Assembly (NCBI RefSeq): GCF_016785095.1
Contig: NZ_JAEKJB010000015.1
Span: forward strand, 1 to 64,000
Length of the DNA: 64,000 bases
Source of the DNA: Alloalcanivorax marinus
GTDB taxonomy: Bacteria; Pseudomonadota; Gammaproteobacteria; Pseudomonadales; Alcanivoracaceae
Reading direction: 5' to 3'
The position numbers were made by a program, and so were the translations under genes. Positions within the stretch are counted from its first letter, which is position 1, and each line of letters begins with the position of its first letter. Of this stretch, positions 34,723 to 42,558 are shown piece after piece. The notes under the pieces are model-generated. The model had not been told where the DNA came from, searched no databases, and saw nothing but the letters and a program-made list of their open reading frames with translations.

Positions 34723-34750
34723 AAGGGCGCCTTAACGGCGCCCTTTTTTA
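34723..34750 (+). terminator. Terminator after acs
   Basis: AAGGGCGCC and GGCGCCCTT form a stem with a TTAAC loop, followed by a run of seven T (to 34750). Confidence 0.93.
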
Positions 34751-34811
34751 TTCTCGCGGATCAGCGGCATTGCCGTAGAAGCGACCGGGCGGCGTACCGC
34801 GTCCCAAAAAG

Positions 34812-36296
34812 CTACGCAGTCGCCGGCCGGCTGTGCTTGAGCAGCAACACCAGCGGTATCGCCGCCATGTTGATCCACATAAGCAACCGGAAATCATTCA
34901 TGTAGCTGATTTCCGCCGCCTGCGCCATCAGGGTCTGATAAAGCGCCGCCGGCACGCCACCCACCATGTCCTTCATCGGCAGCCCCTGGCTGATCCAGGC
35001 ACCCAACTGAACATGCTCGCCCAACTGCTGCTGGTTAATCCACATGTTACGCGACAGCATGGCGGTCATGATCGAGATGCCCACGCTGGAACCCAGGTTG
35101 CGGGACAGGGAAAACAGCGACGCGCCCTCGGTGCGCAATTCAGGCTTGAGAGTGGCGTACGTGAGCGCGCTGGCGGGCACGAACACCAAGCCCAGCCCCA
35201 GGCCCTGGAGCACGCCGGTCCAGACCAGCATGTCGCGGCTCACTTCCAGGGTGAACCCCGCCATTTCATGCAGCGACGCGGTGATCAGCACCAGGCCGAC
35301 CACCACCAGCACGCGGGGGTCCAGGCGGGTTCGCATCAGCCGCCCCACCAGCATCATCGAGAACATGGAACCCAGCCCCCGGGGCGCCAGCACCAGGCCG
35401 GTGGTCACCGCCGGATAGTCCTTCCATTGCTGCAGGAACGGCGGCAGCAGGGCCATGGTGGCGAGCAGGATGATCCCGACCACGAAGATGAACACCACGC
35501 CGGTGAGGAAATTACGGTCCTTGAACAGACTCAGGTTGATGAACGGGTCCTTGCGGGTCAGCGAGTGGACCAGAAACAGGTAGAAGCCCAGCATGGCCAG
35601 CAGCGCCTCGAGCTGAATCTCGAAACTCTCGAACCATTTCTCCTGCTCGCCCCGGTCGAGCATCAGTTGGAAGGCGCCGATGGCCAGGCCCAGATAGGCG
35701 AAGCCCATCAAGTCGAAGCGGATCTTACGGGTTTCCGTTTCCGCCACGCTGAGCCAGATACCGGCGAACGCCAACAACCCGAACGGCAGATTGATGTAGA
35801 ACACCCAGCGCCAGCTGTACCACTCGGTGAGCCAGCCGCCCAGGGTGGGCCCCAGAATCGGCCCCACCATCACGCCCATGCCCCAGATCGCCATGGCCTG
35901 GCCGTGTTTCTCCACCGGGTAGGCATCCAGCAGCACGGACTGCGACAACGGCACCAGAGCGGCACCGAAGATGCCCTGCAGGATGCGGAACATGACCATC
36001 TGGTCCAGGTTGGCGGATAGCCCGCACAGTCCCGACGCCACCGTGAACCCGGCCACCGACCAGAGGAACAGCTGACGCCGGCCCAACCGCCCGGCGAAGA
36101 AACCCACCGCCGGCGTCATGATCGCCGCCGACACGATGTAGGAGGTCAACACCCAGGTAATCTGGTCGGTACTCGCCGACAGGCTGCCCTGCATGTGCGG
36201 CAGGGCCACGTTGGCGATGGTGGTATCCAGCACCTGCATGATCGTGGCCAGCATGATGCTGGCCGTGACCAGGCGCTGGTCGTTAATGCGTGGCAT
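34812..36296 (-). CDS. emrB: EmrB/QacA-type MFS drug efflux pump (DHA2)
   Basis: Proton-driven inner-membrane exporter with 14 predicted helices. Family motifs: LDTTIANVALPHMQGSL in helix 1, the GRLGRRQLF loop (motif A), and GPTLGGWLTEWYSWRWVFYINLP (motif C and the following loop). I use ATG 36296, with AGGA six bases upstream, giving 494 residues; a frame ten codons longer exists. It overlaps emrA by 14 bases and presumably works with it in a tripartite pump. Confidence 0.93.
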   Translation of the reverse strand: MPRINDQRLVTASIMLATIMQVLDTTIANVALPHMQGSLSASTDQITWVLTSYIVSAAIMTPAVGFFAGRLGRRQLFLWSVAGFTVASGLCGLSANLDQMVMFRILQGIFGAALVPLSQSVLLDAYPVEKHGQAMAIWGMGVMVGPILGPTLGGWLTEWYSWRWVFYINLPFGLLAFAGIWLSVAETETRKIRFDLMGFAYLGLAIGAFQLMLDRGEQEKWFESFEIQLEALLAMLGFYLFLVHSLTRKDPFINLSLFKDRNFLTGVVFIFVVGIILLATMALLPPFLQQWKDYPAVTTGLVLAPRGLGSMFSMMLVGRLMRTRLDPRVLVVVGLVLITASLHEMAGFTLEVSRDMLVWTGVLQGLGLGLVFVPASALTYATLKPELRTEGASLFSLSRNLGSSVGISIMTAMLSRNMWINQQQLGEHVQLGAWISQGLPMKDMVGGVPAALYQTLMAQAAEISYMNDFRLLMWINMAAIPLVLLLKHSRPATA

Positions 36297-37338
36297 CGGC
36301 GGTCCTGGCCGGTTGCGCCGGGTCATCGGCGAACAACGACGCCCCGGTATCGATGGAAATCTCCGCGCTCATGCCGGCACGCAGCGGTGGCTTGCCATCC
36401 AGGTCGGTAAGCTGGAGCTTCACCGGTACCCGCTGCACCACTTTCACCCAGTTGCCGCTGGCGTTCTGGGGCGGGATCAGCGCGTATTCGGAACCGGTGG
36501 CCGGGCTCAGACTCTGCACCCTGGCCTTCCAGGTCACGCCGGGATAAGTATCCACCTCCACCTCGACCTCCTGGCCCTCACGCACGTTGGTGAGCTGGGT
36601 TTCCTTGAGGTTGGCCTCGACCCAGGCGGAGCCGTTCTTGGCCAGGGTGAACACCGGCACCCCGGCGTTGACCCGCTCGCCCAGCATGGGCGTGGAGCCG
36701 CCGATGACCCCATCCGAGGGCGCCACGATGCGGGTGTGCGCCAGATCGTAGCGGGCTTTCTCCAGCTTGGCGGTGGCCGCCTGATAGTCCGGGTGTTCTT
36801 CCACCGCCACATCCGGCCCGCCGCCCAGACGGGCCTTGAGGCTGGCCAGCTCCTGGCCGATCACATCCCGCTGGGAGCGGGCCTGATCACGTTTCTGTTC
36901 AGCGCCGTCCAACTGGGATTTGGACACCGCCACCCGATCCAGCCCCTGGAAACGATCCAGTTCGCGCTGGTAGTAAGCCAGATCCCGACGCGCCTGGTCT
37001 TGCTGGGCTTCCAGGCGCGCATAGTCGGCGCGCTCGGAAAGAATCCGATTGCGCACCGCCTGCTGGTCGGCACGGGCTTCCTCCAAGGCGATCCGGTAGG
37101 GCTCCGGATCCACCTCGGCGAGCACCTGACCTTTCTTCACCGCCTGGTTGCGGTCCACCGTGACGCTGACCAGCGGGCCGCTCACATCGGCGGTCAGCGA
37201 TACCATATCGATCTTTACATAGGCGTTCTCGGTGCCGACATAGCGCCGGCCGCCAAACACCAGCCAGAGCACCACGACCAGGGCGACGATCAGGCCCAGG
37301 CCCATGGCGAAGCGGCGATTTCGTTGCGTGGTGGTCAC
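36283..37338 (-). CDS. emrA: HlyD/EmrA-type membrane fusion protein
   Basis: Periplasmic adaptor of 351 residues: short cytoplasmic N-terminus, one transmembrane helix (about 13-30), biotinyl-lipoyl halves (VTVDRNQAVKKGQVLAEVDP and later IVAPSDGVIGG), a long alpha-helical hairpin (about 75-190) and a beta-barrel domain. It links the EmrB transporter to an outer-membrane channel that is not encoded here. It lies four bases downstream of the marR-type gene, in one operon. Confidence 0.92.
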   Translation of the reverse strand: MTTTQRNRRFAMGLGLIVALVVVLWLVFGGRRYVGTENAYVKIDMVSLTADVSGPLVSVTVDRNQAVKKGQVLAEVDPEPYRIALEEARADQQAVRNRILSERADYARLEAQQDQARRDLAYYQRELDRFQGLDRVAVSKSQLDGAEQKRDQARSQRDVIGQELASLKARLGGGPDVAVEEHPDYQAATAKLEKARYDLAHTRIVAPSDGVIGGSTPMLGERVNAGVPVFTLAKNGSAWVEANLKETQLTNVREGQEVEVEVDTYPGVTWKARVQSLSPATGSEYALIPPQNASGNWVKVVQRVPVKLQLTDLDGKPPLRAGMSAEISIDTGASLFADDPAQPARTADATH

Positions 37339-37342
37339 GTCG

Positions 37343-37795
37343 TTATTCCTCTTTTTCGGTTCGCTGGCAAAGATTGGCGCGCATACGGCCCAGCACGCGC
37401 ACCAGGATGTCGATGTCGTCGGCCTCGATGCCCGCCAGGGCTTGATGACGGACGCCCATGGCCAGTTCGCGCAGGCTCTCCAACGCCGGCGCCGCCTGAT
37501 CGGTGAGGTACAGGCGCAGCCGGCGGCGGTCGGTCTGATCCACGCGGCGCTCCACCAGGCCCTCTTCCTCCAGGCGCTCCAACTGGCGGGTCAGGGAAAT
37601 CGGCGCCACATCCATGATTTCGGCCAGGGCGGCCTGGTGAATGCCCTCCCGGAGCGACAGGTTCCAAAGCACCTGCCAGCGGGCGCGGGTCAGGCCCTGG
37701 GCCCGAGCGCGCCGGTCGAATTCCCGACGCAGCATGCGCGCCACATCGTGCAGCCCCAGGCCCACGGTGGTGTCTTTGTTCATGGGAGACCCCAT
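37343..37795 (-). CDS. MarR-family transcriptional regulator of the efflux operon
   Basis: Winged-helix repressor of 150 residues. ARWQVLWNLSLREGIHQAALAEIMDVAPISLTRQLERLEEEGLVERR is the MarR recognition-helix region, and DRRRLRLYLT the wing. It is first in the operon with emrA and emrB and has a palindrome over its promoter, so it probably represses itself and the pump and is released by a drug ligand. A second in-frame ATG at 37783 (MNKD) is an alternative start. Confidence 0.9.
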   Translation of the reverse strand: MGSPMNKDTTVGLGLHDVARMLRREFDRRARAQGLTRARWQVLWNLSLREGIHQAALAEIMDVAPISLTRQLERLEEEGLVERRVDQTDRRRLRLYLTDQAAPALESLRELAMGVRHQALAGIEADDIDILVRVLGRMRANLCQRTEKEE

Positions 37796-37810
37796 TCATA
37801 AGGAAACTTA

Positions 37811-37828
37811 TAATAAGCAAGCTTATTA
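37811..37828. promoter_or_regulatory. Probable MarR-family operator
   Basis: TAATAAGC-AA-GCTTATTA, a perfect 8-bp inverted repeat starting 16 bases upstream of the marR-type start codon. On the reverse strand it overlaps a possible promoter (TTCATG, 16 bp, TATAAG). Size and position fit autoregulation. Confidence 0.75.
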
Positions 37829-37895
37829 CATGAAGACCATTAAGGCAACTTGCTTTATATTCTTTGCAAAGGGGGAAAGGAGGAAGGAATCATGG

Positions 37896-37920
37896 GCGCC
37901 CCCACGCACAGCGGGGGCGC
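37896..37920 (-). terminator. GC-rich hairpin after the lipoprotein gene
   Basis: GCGCCCCC and GGGGGCGC (8 bp) around a 9-base loop, followed on the reverse strand by a pyrimidine-rich stretch but not a clean T-run. Possibly a weak or Rho-assisted terminator. Confidence 0.45.
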
Positions 37921-37932
37921 GGCGGGCGGGAA

Positions 37933-38469
37933 TCAGCGCGTCGTGGCGCCGCTCTGGTTCAAGGACAAGGTGTCGGTTTCCTGGCCGGCCGCCTCGTCCC
38001 CGGCGGGCACGACCTCCTCACCCGGTGCGGCCTCCAGAGGCGCCAGCAGCGGCTGCGCCACCGGTACGCTATCCAGTCCTACCTGGAGACTGTCGTCGAG
38101 CTTCCACATGGCACCAGTGGCCGGATCAACGATCAGAATACCCAGCAAGCCGCCGATCAGAATGTTGCCGAAGTACCAGCCATCCAAATTCGCGTCCAGG
38201 GGAGAAATCGTGCCCTGATAGCCCTCTTTCTCGAAGGACACCTGATAACGGGCACTGGAAAAGAACCCGTGCTTGGCCCGCAGGGTCACGGTGTCCGGCG
38301 TGGTCCCCGCCGCCACCCGTTTGCCATCGTGAATATCGGTGATCACGTATTCGGCCCGATCCGGCGAGCTTTGGATGCTCACCGGGTAGCTGGAATCAGA
38401 AACAATGGACGCGCAACCCGAAAGATGAATCGTGGCGGCCAACGCCGCCGTTCCCATTATGGTTTTCAT
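37933..38469 (-). CDS. Putative lipoprotein with PEGA-like segment
   Basis: A 178-residue secreted protein. The signal peptide MKTIMGTAALAATIHLSGC ends in a lipobox. The region SIQSSPDRAEYVITDIHDGKRVAAGTTPDTVTLRAKHGFFSSARYQVSFEKEGYQG resembles PEGA-type surface domains. A hydrophobic glycine-rich segment (GNILIGGLLGILIVDPATGAMW) follows, then an acidic disordered tail. AAGGGA before the ATG at 38469 fixes the start over one six codons upstream. Function unknown. Confidence 0.75.
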   Translation of the reverse strand: MKTIMGTAALAATIHLSGCASIVSDSSYPVSIQSSPDRAEYVITDIHDGKRVAAGTTPDTVTLRAKHGFFSSARYQVSFEKEGYQGTISPLDANLDGWYFGNILIGGLLGILIVDPATGAMWKLDDSLQVGLDSVPVAQPLLAPLEAAPGEEVVPAGDEAAGQETDTLSLNQSGATTR

Positions 38470-38493
38470 GGATGTATTCCCTTCCATTTGGTC

Positions 38494-38524
38494 AAAAAAA
38501 AGCCCGCCTGATAGGCGGGCTTTT
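38494..38524 (-). terminator. Terminator after pnp
   Basis: On the reverse strand AAAAGCCCGCCT and AGGCGGGCTTTT pair around a 3-base loop, followed by eight T. It lies between pnp and the lipoprotein gene, both on the reverse strand. Confidence 0.93.
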
Positions 38525-38525
38525 C

Positions 38526-38554
38526 ATTCTAGCCAAATGTAAAAGGATTGTAAT
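38526..38554 (-). promoter_or_regulatory. Possible promoter of the lipoprotein gene, upstream of a terminator
   Basis: ATTACA (38549-38554) and TAGAAT (38526-38531) with 17 bp spacing on the reverse strand. It reads into the pnp terminator before reaching the lipoprotein start codon. Confidence 0.45.
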
Positions 38555-38560
38555 ATCCGT

Positions 38561-40654
38561 TTACGCTTCCTTGGCTTCCTTCATGGACAGCTTGATGCGG
38601 CCACGCTGGTCCACGTCCAGGACTTTCACCTTGATGATGTCGCCCTCGTTGACGTAGTCGGTGACCTTCTCCACGCGCTCCTCGGCGATCTGGGAGATGT
38701 GCAGCAGGCCCTCGGTGCCCGGCATGATCTGCACGAAGGCGCCGAAGTCCACCACGCGCATCACCTTGCCTTCGTAGATCTTGTCGATCTCGGCCTCGGC
38801 GGTGATCTCCTCCACCCGGCGCTGGGCCTCGGCGGCCGCTTCGCGGGTTTCACCGTAGATCTTCACGCTGCCATCGTCCTCGATGTCGATGGTGCATTTG
38901 GTCTCTTCGGTGAGAGCGCGGATGGTGGCGCCGCCCTTGCCGATCACGTCGCGGATTTTCTCCGGGTTGATCTTCAGGGTGATCAGGGTGGGCGCGTTCT
39001 CGGACACCTGGCTGCGCGATTCGCTGATCGCCTTGCTCATTTCGCCGAGGATATGGAGGCGGCCTTCGCGGGCCTGGCCCAGGGCCTTCTCCATGATTTC
39101 CTCGGTGATACCCTCGATCTTGATGTCCATCTGCAGGGCGGTAACACCGCGCTCGGTGCCGGCCACCTTGAAGTCCATGTCGCCGAGGTGGTCCTCGTCG
39201 CCAAGGATGTCGGACAGCACCGCGTAGCGACCGTCTTCTTCCTTGACCAGGCCCATGGCGATACCGGCCACCGGAGCGCTCAGCGGCACGCCGGCGTCCA
39301 TCAGCGCCATGGAGGTACCACACACGGACGCCATGGAGGAAGAACCGTTGGATTCGGTGATCTCGGACACCACGCGAATGGTGTACGGGAAGTCCTGCTC
39401 GTTGGGCACCACCGCTTCCACGCCACGGCGGGCGAGACGGCCATGGCCGATCTCACGACGCTTGGGAGAGCCGATCATGCCGGTCTCGCCGACGCAGTAC
39501 GGAGGGAAGTTGTACTGCAGCATGAAGTGGTCCTGACGGGCCCCTTCCAGCGCGTCGATCAGCTGGGCATCGCGCATGCCGCCCAGGGTGGCGGTGACGA
39601 TGGCCTGGGTCTCGCCACGGGTGAACAGGGCGGAACCGTGGGTCTTGTTGAGCACGCCCACCTGGCAATCGATGGGACGCACGGCGTTCAGGGCACGGCC
39701 GTCGATACGCGGCTTGCCGGACACCACCGCTTCGCGGACCACGCTCTTCTCGATCTTGCCGAACAGGTCCTTCACTTCGCCGGCTTCCGGCGCGCCGTCC
39801 TGCTCGGTGGCGAACTCGGCCACGCAGGCATCACGCAGCTCGCCGACTTTCTGCTGACGGGACATCTTGTCGGTGATGGTGTAGGCCTCGGCCAGCGGGG
39901 CCTGGTATTTGCTCTGAATCACCGACTTCAGCTCGGTGTTTTCCGGGGCCGGCTGCCAGTCCCAGGCGGGGGTGCCCACCTCGGCGGCGAACGCCTTGAT
40001 ACCCTCGATCAGGGCCTGCATTTCCTGGTGGCCGAACAGCACGGCGCCCAGCATCTGGTCTTCGCTGAGTTCCTCGGCTTCGGACTCCACCATCAGCACG
40101 GCGGCTTCGGTGCCGGCCACCACCAGATTCAGGTTGGAGGCTTCCAGCTCGGAGTAGCTCGGGTTGAGCAGGTAGAAACCGTCCTTGAAGCCCACGCGAG
40201 CGGCGCCGATGGGGCCGTTGAACGGAATGCCGGAGATCGCCAGGGCGGCGGAGGTGCCGATCATGGCGGCGATATCCGGGTCCTGGTTCTTGTCGGAGGA
40301 CATCACCGTGGCCACCACCTGGACTTCATTCATGAAGCCTTTCGGGAACAGCGGGCGGATCGGCCGGTCGATCAGGCGGCAGGTGAGGGTTTCTTTCTCG
40401 CTGGGCCGGCCTTCGCGCTTGAGGAAGCCCCCGGGAATGCGCCCGGTGGAGTAGGTCTTTTCCTGGTAGTTCACGGTCAGGGGGAAGAACGGCTTGTTCG
40501 GATCCGCTTCTTTCTTGCCAACCACGGTGACCAGTACCTGGGTTTCACCAATGGTCACCATCACGGCGGCGGTGGCCTGGCGGGCGATGCGCCCCGTTTC
40601 CAGCACCACGTTGTGGTCGCCGTATTGAATTTCCTTGCGCACTATATTGAACAT
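38561..40654 (-). CDS. pnp: Polyribonucleotide nucleotidyltransferase
   Basis: Phosphorolytic 3'-5' exoribonuclease, core of the degradosome. It has two RNase PH domains (about 10-230 and 310-550; the second holds the phosphate-binding GTSMALMDAG and catalytic DxD-type residues around LGDEDHLGDMDFK), a KH domain (about 555-615) and an S1 domain (about 620-695). At 697 residues it matches the family. It follows rpsO, the conserved order, across a 212-base gap. Confidence 0.98.
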   Translation of the reverse strand: MFNIVRKEIQYGDHNVVLETGRIARQATAAVMVTIGETQVLVTVVGKKEADPNKPFFPLTVNYQEKTYSTGRIPGGFLKREGRPSEKETLTCRLIDRPIRPLFPKGFMNEVQVVATVMSSDKNQDPDIAAMIGTSAALAISGIPFNGPIGAARVGFKDGFYLLNPSYSELEASNLNLVVAGTEAAVLMVESEAEELSEDQMLGAVLFGHQEMQALIEGIKAFAAEVGTPAWDWQPAPENTELKSVIQSKYQAPLAEAYTITDKMSRQQKVGELRDACVAEFATEQDGAPEAGEVKDLFGKIEKSVVREAVVSGKPRIDGRALNAVRPIDCQVGVLNKTHGSALFTRGETQAIVTATLGGMRDAQLIDALEGARQDHFMLQYNFPPYCVGETGMIGSPKRREIGHGRLARRGVEAVVPNEQDFPYTIRVVSEITESNGSSSMASVCGTSMALMDAGVPLSAPVAGIAMGLVKEEDGRYAVLSDILGDEDHLGDMDFKVAGTERGVTALQMDIKIEGITEEIMEKALGQAREGRLHILGEMSKAISESRSQVSENAPTLITLKINPEKIRDVIGKGGATIRALTEETKCTIDIEDDGSVKIYGETREAAAEAQRRVEEITAEAEIDKIYEGKVMRVVDFGAFVQIMPGTEGLLHISQIAEERVEKVTDYVNEGDIIKVKVLDVDQRGRIKLSMKEAKEA

Positions 40655-40804
40655 ATCGCTTCTCTTCGTTTCGTCGTCTCTTTTCTTCGACTGCGCGACG
40701 TTGCTCTCTCGTCGCTATCGCTCATGCTTTCCGTTACATGCCGGGGCATCATAACCCGGCGCTGGCCGGCACCGAAGCCTTTTAGCGGCCAGAAAACCAC
40801 CACC

Positions 40805-40841
40805 CAGAAACAAAGGAAGCCCGGCACGGGGCCGAGCTTCC
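40805..40841 (-). terminator. Terminator between rpsO and pnp
   Basis: On the reverse strand GGAAGC pairs with GCTTCC, extended by CGGC/GCCG, followed by TTTG and TTTC. Moderately strong; it could limit readthrough from rpsO into pnp. A TATGAT hexamer about 60 bases further on may be a pnp promoter -10. Confidence 0.65.
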
Positions 40842-40866
40842 AATGTCACCAAGGTCAGGGGCTCGC

Positions 40867-41136
40867 TTAGCGGCGCAGGCCCAGACGCTCGATCAGCTTC
40901 AGGTAGCGATCGCGGTTCTTGCCGGCCAGGTAGTCCAGCAGCTTACGGCGCTGGTTTACCATGCGGATCAGGCCGCGACGGCTGTGGTGATCCTTGTGGT
41001 GATCCTTGAAGTGACCTTGCAGCTGGTTGATGTTCTCGGTCAGCAGGGCGATCTGAACTTCCGGGGAACCGGTATCGCCTTCTTTGAGGCCGAAGTCCTT
41101 CAGGATTTGTGCTTTTTGCTCGTTGGTCAAAGCCAT
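40867..41136 (-). CDS. rpsO: Ribosomal protein S15
   Basis: Primary 16S-binding protein of the 30S platform; 89 residues, identical in length to E. coli S15. The GDTGSPEVQIALLTENINQL and HHSRRGLIRMVNQRRKLLDYL blocks are diagnostic. An in-frame ATG two codons earlier is ignored because GGAG is spaced 8 bases from the ATG at 41136. Confidence 0.98.
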   Translation of the reverse strand: MALTNEQKAQILKDFGLKEGDTGSPEVQIALLTENINQLQGHFKDHHKDHHSRRGLIRMVNQRRKLLDYLAGKNRDRYLKLIERLGLRR

Positions 41137-41198
41137 GATCATTGCTCCAATATGCAGTTCATGTCACGGTCGGCCGTGCATATTTACAGCCGCCGCCT

Positions 41199-42116
41199 TC
41201 AGGAAACCAGACGACGAGGGGCGATCCGCCCGTCCTCCAGTACTTCACCGACACCCATGAAGGTGTCCGTGGAAGCTTCATAAATACTGACCCAGCCGTC
41301 CAGCGGCCGGTCACTGGTCATCACCGGCTGCCCCTGACGCAGGTAATACGCCGAGGTCTCGCCCAAGGCAACGCGCGGCCAGTCTGCCACGCTGGTGGAT
41401 AAAGGCAAGAGCAATTCATCAATCGCCTCGAAGCCACCGGCGGCCTTGATTTCGCCAAGCTGCTCCAGGGTCAGCATGCGCTCCGCCGGGTAAGGGCCGG
41501 CGGACAGCCGCCGCAGAGCCGCCACATGGGCGCCGCAACCGAGCATCTCGCCCAGGTCCTCGACCAGGGAGCGCACATAGGTGCCCTTGGAACAGGCCAC
41601 CTCGAAACTGACCCGGTCGCCCTCTTCCAGGCGCGCGTCACTGATCTCGTGAATCGTGACCCGGCGCGGCTTGCGCTCCACGGTGATGCCCTCGCGGGCC
41701 AGTTTGTAGAGCGGCGTGCCGTTGTGCTTGATCGCCGAGTACATGCTCGGCACCTGCTCGATCTCGCCCAGGAAACGATCCAGCGCTTCCAGCACCCGGG
41801 CCTCGGTGACCTCCACCGGCCGGGTTTCGCGAACCTCGCCGTCGGCGTCGCCGGTTTCCGTGCTCACGCCCAATTGGGCGGTGACCTGGTAACGCTTGTC
41901 CGCGTCGAGCAGAAACTGACTGAACTTGGTCGCCTCGCCGAAACAGATCGGCAACATGCCGGTGGCCAGAGGGTCCAGGCTCCCGGTATGGCCGGCCTTG
42001 GCGGCGGCGAACATCTTCTTGGCCATCTGCAGGGCACCATTGCTGGTTACGCCCTGGCTCTTGTCGAGCAACAGAATGCCATTGAGATTACGACCTCCAC
42101 GGCGCCGTCTTCCCAC
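41199..42116 (-). CDS. truB: tRNA pseudouridine(55) synthase
   Basis: Makes the universal psi-55 in the T loop of tRNAs. GILLLDKSQGVTSN, AGHTGSLDPLATGMLP (with catalytic aspartate) and CSKGTYVRSL are the TruB signatures; a C-terminal PUA-like domain follows. The N-terminus is basic (GRRRRGGRN). 305 residues. Confidence 0.97.
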   Translation of the reverse strand: MGRRRRGGRNLNGILLLDKSQGVTSNGALQMAKKMFAAAKAGHTGSLDPLATGMLPICFGEATKFSQFLLDADKRYQVTAQLGVSTETGDADGEVRETRPVEVTEARVLEALDRFLGEIEQVPSMYSAIKHNGTPLYKLAREGITVERKPRRVTIHEISDARLEEGDRVSFEVACSKGTYVRSLVEDLGEMLGCGAHVAALRRLSAGPYPAERMLTLEQLGEIKAAGGFEAIDELLLPLSTSVADWPRVALGETSAYYLRQGQPVMTSDRPLDGWVSIYEASTDTFMGVGEVLEDGRIAPRRLVS

Positions 42117-42132
42117 TGTTCTTGCTCCGTGA

Positions 42133-42546
42133 TCAATCGTTATCGGGGTTGGTGTCGTCTTCCGGGCGCAATTCCCGGTCCTCGGCGCGAGCTTCGTCGA
42201 TCAGCTTGGACAGCTCCGACGCCCGCTCCGGGGTCTTGTCGTAGTGAAACCGCAGGCGCGGCGTGATGCGGGTGTTCAGCGTCTGGGCCAGCGCCGTGCG
42301 CAGGAAGCCGGCGGCGCCGGACAGCACCTGCTCCGCCTCCAGGCCGGCGTCCTCGCCCTCGCCAAGCAGCGTGAAATACACGTCGGCGAAGGCCAGATCC
42401 CGGGCCACGGTCACGTCCTGCACCGTCACCAGCCCGACCCGCGGGTCCTTCAGTTCAAACTGAAGCACCCGGGACAGCTCGCGCTGGATCTGGTCGGCGA
42501 CACGGTCGGTGCGCTGAAAACCACTGGGGCGACGATGACGGCTCAT
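42133..42546 (-). CDS. rbfA: 30S ribosome-binding factor A
   Basis: Late 30S maturation factor with a KH-like fold. RVADQIQRELSRVLQFELKDPRVG and VTVARDLAFADVYFTLLG are conserved. 137 residues. It lies between infB and truB, the standard order, with a 12-base gap to infB. Confidence 0.97.
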   Translation of the reverse strand: MSRHRRPSGFQRTDRVADQIQRELSRVLQFELKDPRVGLVTVQDVTVARDLAFADVYFTLLGEGEDAGLEAEQVLSGAAGFLRTALAQTLNTRITPRLRFHYDKTPERASELSKLIDEARAEDRELRPEDDTNPDND

Positions 42547-42558
42547 GGCTGGGCGCGC

